Shown here: piece by piece, positions 63,217 through 64,000 of the stretch | How positions within the stretch are numbered: position 1 is the stretch's first letter | How the letters are laid out: each line of letters opens with the position of its first letter | Source of the DNA: Pedobacter rhizosphaerae | GTDB taxonomy: Bacteria > Bacteroidota > Bacteroidia > Sphingobacteriales > Sphingobacteriaceae | Direction of reading: 5' to 3' | Length of the DNA: 64,000 nucleotides | Assembly: GCF_900111155.1 (NCBI RefSeq) | Contig: NZ_FOGG01000017.1 | Span: 56,690-120,689 of the forward strand | The notes under the pieces: model-generated | Databases searched by the model: none | What the model was told of the DNA's origin: nothing | The model's input: only the letters and a program-made list of their open reading frames with translations | Program-made: the position numbers and the translations under genes

Positions 63217-63612
63217 TTATGCCTTAGGCCAATCGTTCTCGTGCTCGGCATTACCGAGTTTTAACTTACGCGCAGATACCACAAAACTTAGCGTCATTGG
63301 TGTTTTATCGTTCACTGCAATACCCTCACTGTATTGAATAATATAACCGTCTTCGAAAGATAGTTCCTTCATTTTCGAATCTTCTTCACCTTTCTTAAAA
63401 ATGATTGTTCCTGAAAGGGGTTTATATTGGTTATTTACCATTGATTCGATAACAGATGTATCTTCAGTTGATTCGATTTCAATATGAATAGTACCGCCAT
63501 AAACACCTGATGACGGGCGTCCTTTAGCGTCAACATCTCTGCTTAATGAGAAGCTGCATTGTAATACATCAAATTCTTTTGATCCTAGATTTAAACGGGT
63601 TTTAAATGCCAT
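63217..63612 (-). CDS. hcp: Type VI secretion tube protein Hcp/TssD (Bacteroidota type)
   Basis: This 131-residue protein has the Bacteroidota TssD pattern: MAFKTRLNLGSKEFDVLQCSFSLSRDVDAKGRPSSGVYGG (in parts), MTLSFVVSARKLKLG near the C-terminus and NDWPK at the end. Hexameric rings stack into the tube that is expelled with the VgrG spike. Lack of a signal peptide and the length near 130 residues fit the family. It is the first gene of the minus-strand cluster in the window. None of the sheath, baseplate or membrane genes is present here, so this could be a stand-alone hcp/vgrG island or the edge of the main locus beyond the right boundary. Confidence 0.93.
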   Translation of the reverse strand: MAFKTRLNLGSKEFDVLQCSFSLSRDVDAKGRPSSGVYGGTIHIEIESTEDTSVIESMVNNQYKPLSGTIIFKKGEEDSKMKELSFEDGYIIQYSEGIAVNDKTPMTLSFVVSARKLKLGNAEHENDWPKA

Positions 63613-63700
63613 GTTAATGTGTTTTTGTAATTGAAGATAGTGTTTTTGGGGTACTTAGTATTAAGTAACAAGTAATAATGCGAATTAAGGGTCGGATTTA

Positions 63701-63743
63701 ATTATAAAAATAGGCATAAAATAGCCTGGTTTATTTTTATAAT
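63701..63743. repeat. Nested inverted repeat between hcp and the transposase gene
   Basis: ATTATAAAAATA (63701-63712) and its exact complement (63732-63743) enclose AGGCATAAAATAGCCT, itself a shorter inverted repeat (AGGC/GCCT). AATAGCCTG recurs at 63719-63727 and 63741-63749. It lies 88 bp upstream of the hcp start and 51 bp before the transposase start, so it could be part of the insertion sequence end, of the hcp promoter region, or a terminator. Confidence 0.6.
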
Positions 63744-63793
63744 AGCCTGATAATCAGTATATTTATAGTGTATTCGACGCACTGTAAAACCAC

Positions 63794-64000
63794 ATGATTA
63801 ATCAGGCTAAGGCACTAAAATTAATAAAATTATACCAATATGTATGCGATAGGTATGAAATTGAACTGCAGTACCACTGCCAGCGGTTCACCAATAATAG
63901 TAGACCTGATTTTACCGATCAGGAAGTCATGACCATTTATCTATTTGGTATCTATGAGGAACAACGTTTCAAAATAAAACAGATCCATAAATTTGCCTCG
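63794..64000 (+). mobile_element. 5' part of an insertion sequence transposase gene (cut by window edge)
   Basis: From the ATG at 63794 the frame stays open to the window end (69 codons): MINQAKALKLIKLYQYVCDR, then FTDQEVMTIYLFGIYEEQRFK. This matches the N-terminus of Bacteroidota DDE transposases, I think of the IS982/IS4-related type, which start with this kind of helical domain. Family assignment is from memory. The left terminal inverted repeat cannot be fixed without the right end. The gene is divergent from hcp with 181 bp between starts. Confidence 0.65.

Overview
The window reads as a chromosomal segment of a Bacteroidota glycan degrader, most likely Sphingobacteriaceae and Pedobacter-like. 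The evidence is four SusC/SusD pairs, a hybrid two-component regulator with a propeller sensor, many lipoproteins with SxxC-type lipoboxes, promoters of the TTTG-19-TAnnTTTG type, Bacteroidota-style Hcp and PAAR-like (DUF4280) type VI secretion genes, and AT-rich intergenic DNA full of degenerate hairpin repeats. No taxonomic search was possible.

Layout. 1-4158: end of one SusC/SusD pair. 4382-10683: a DeoR-type regulator facing a second SusC/SusD pair, with a near-identical 20-bp sequence in front of each transcription unit. 10834-13747: housekeeping-type genes (outer-membrane beta-barrel, 71-residue protein, S41 C-terminal processing peptidase). 13889-22207: a glycosidase run (GH29 fucosidase, short GH2 beta-mannosidase, GH92 alpha-mannosidase, GH2 CsxA/endo-beta-mannosidase-like) that together would suit an N-glycan-like oligosaccharide; it has no SusC/D of its own here. 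22208-23050: a duplicated noncoding block. 23051-29502: ferredoxin, ferredoxin-NAD(P)+ reductase-like flavoprotein, prolyl oligopeptidase, lpxH, prfA and two identical tRNA-Asp genes. 29812-30243: a small orphan lipoprotein.

30331-51102 is a full polysaccharide utilisation locus: a hybrid two-component sensor/regulator diverging from a CHRD lipoprotein, two SusC/SusD pairs, a fragment of a fucosidase, a metzincin-type metalloprotease fused to a beta/gamma-crystallin domain, a GH29 fucosidase, a GH88 unsaturated uronyl hydrolase and a DUF2264 protein. The enzyme set points to a fucosylated, uronic-acid-containing glycan, possibly protein-linked; this is inference.

51168-63612, all on the minus strand, is a type VI secretion delivery cluster: hcp (tssD), vgrG (tssI), a 57-residue ORF, a DUF2931 lipoprotein overlapping a DUF2235/Tle1-type lipase, an unknown 330-residue protein, a DUF4280 PAAR-like tip, a 1002-residue OmpA/transmembrane protein, a lipoprotein, a muramidase-like protein and another lipoprotein. 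The gene pairs look like three toxin/protection modules, with a decayed lipoprotein remnant between two of them. The structural sheath and membrane genes are not in the window. The right edge cuts a transposase gene, so the cluster is bordered by an insertion sequence just upstream of hcp.
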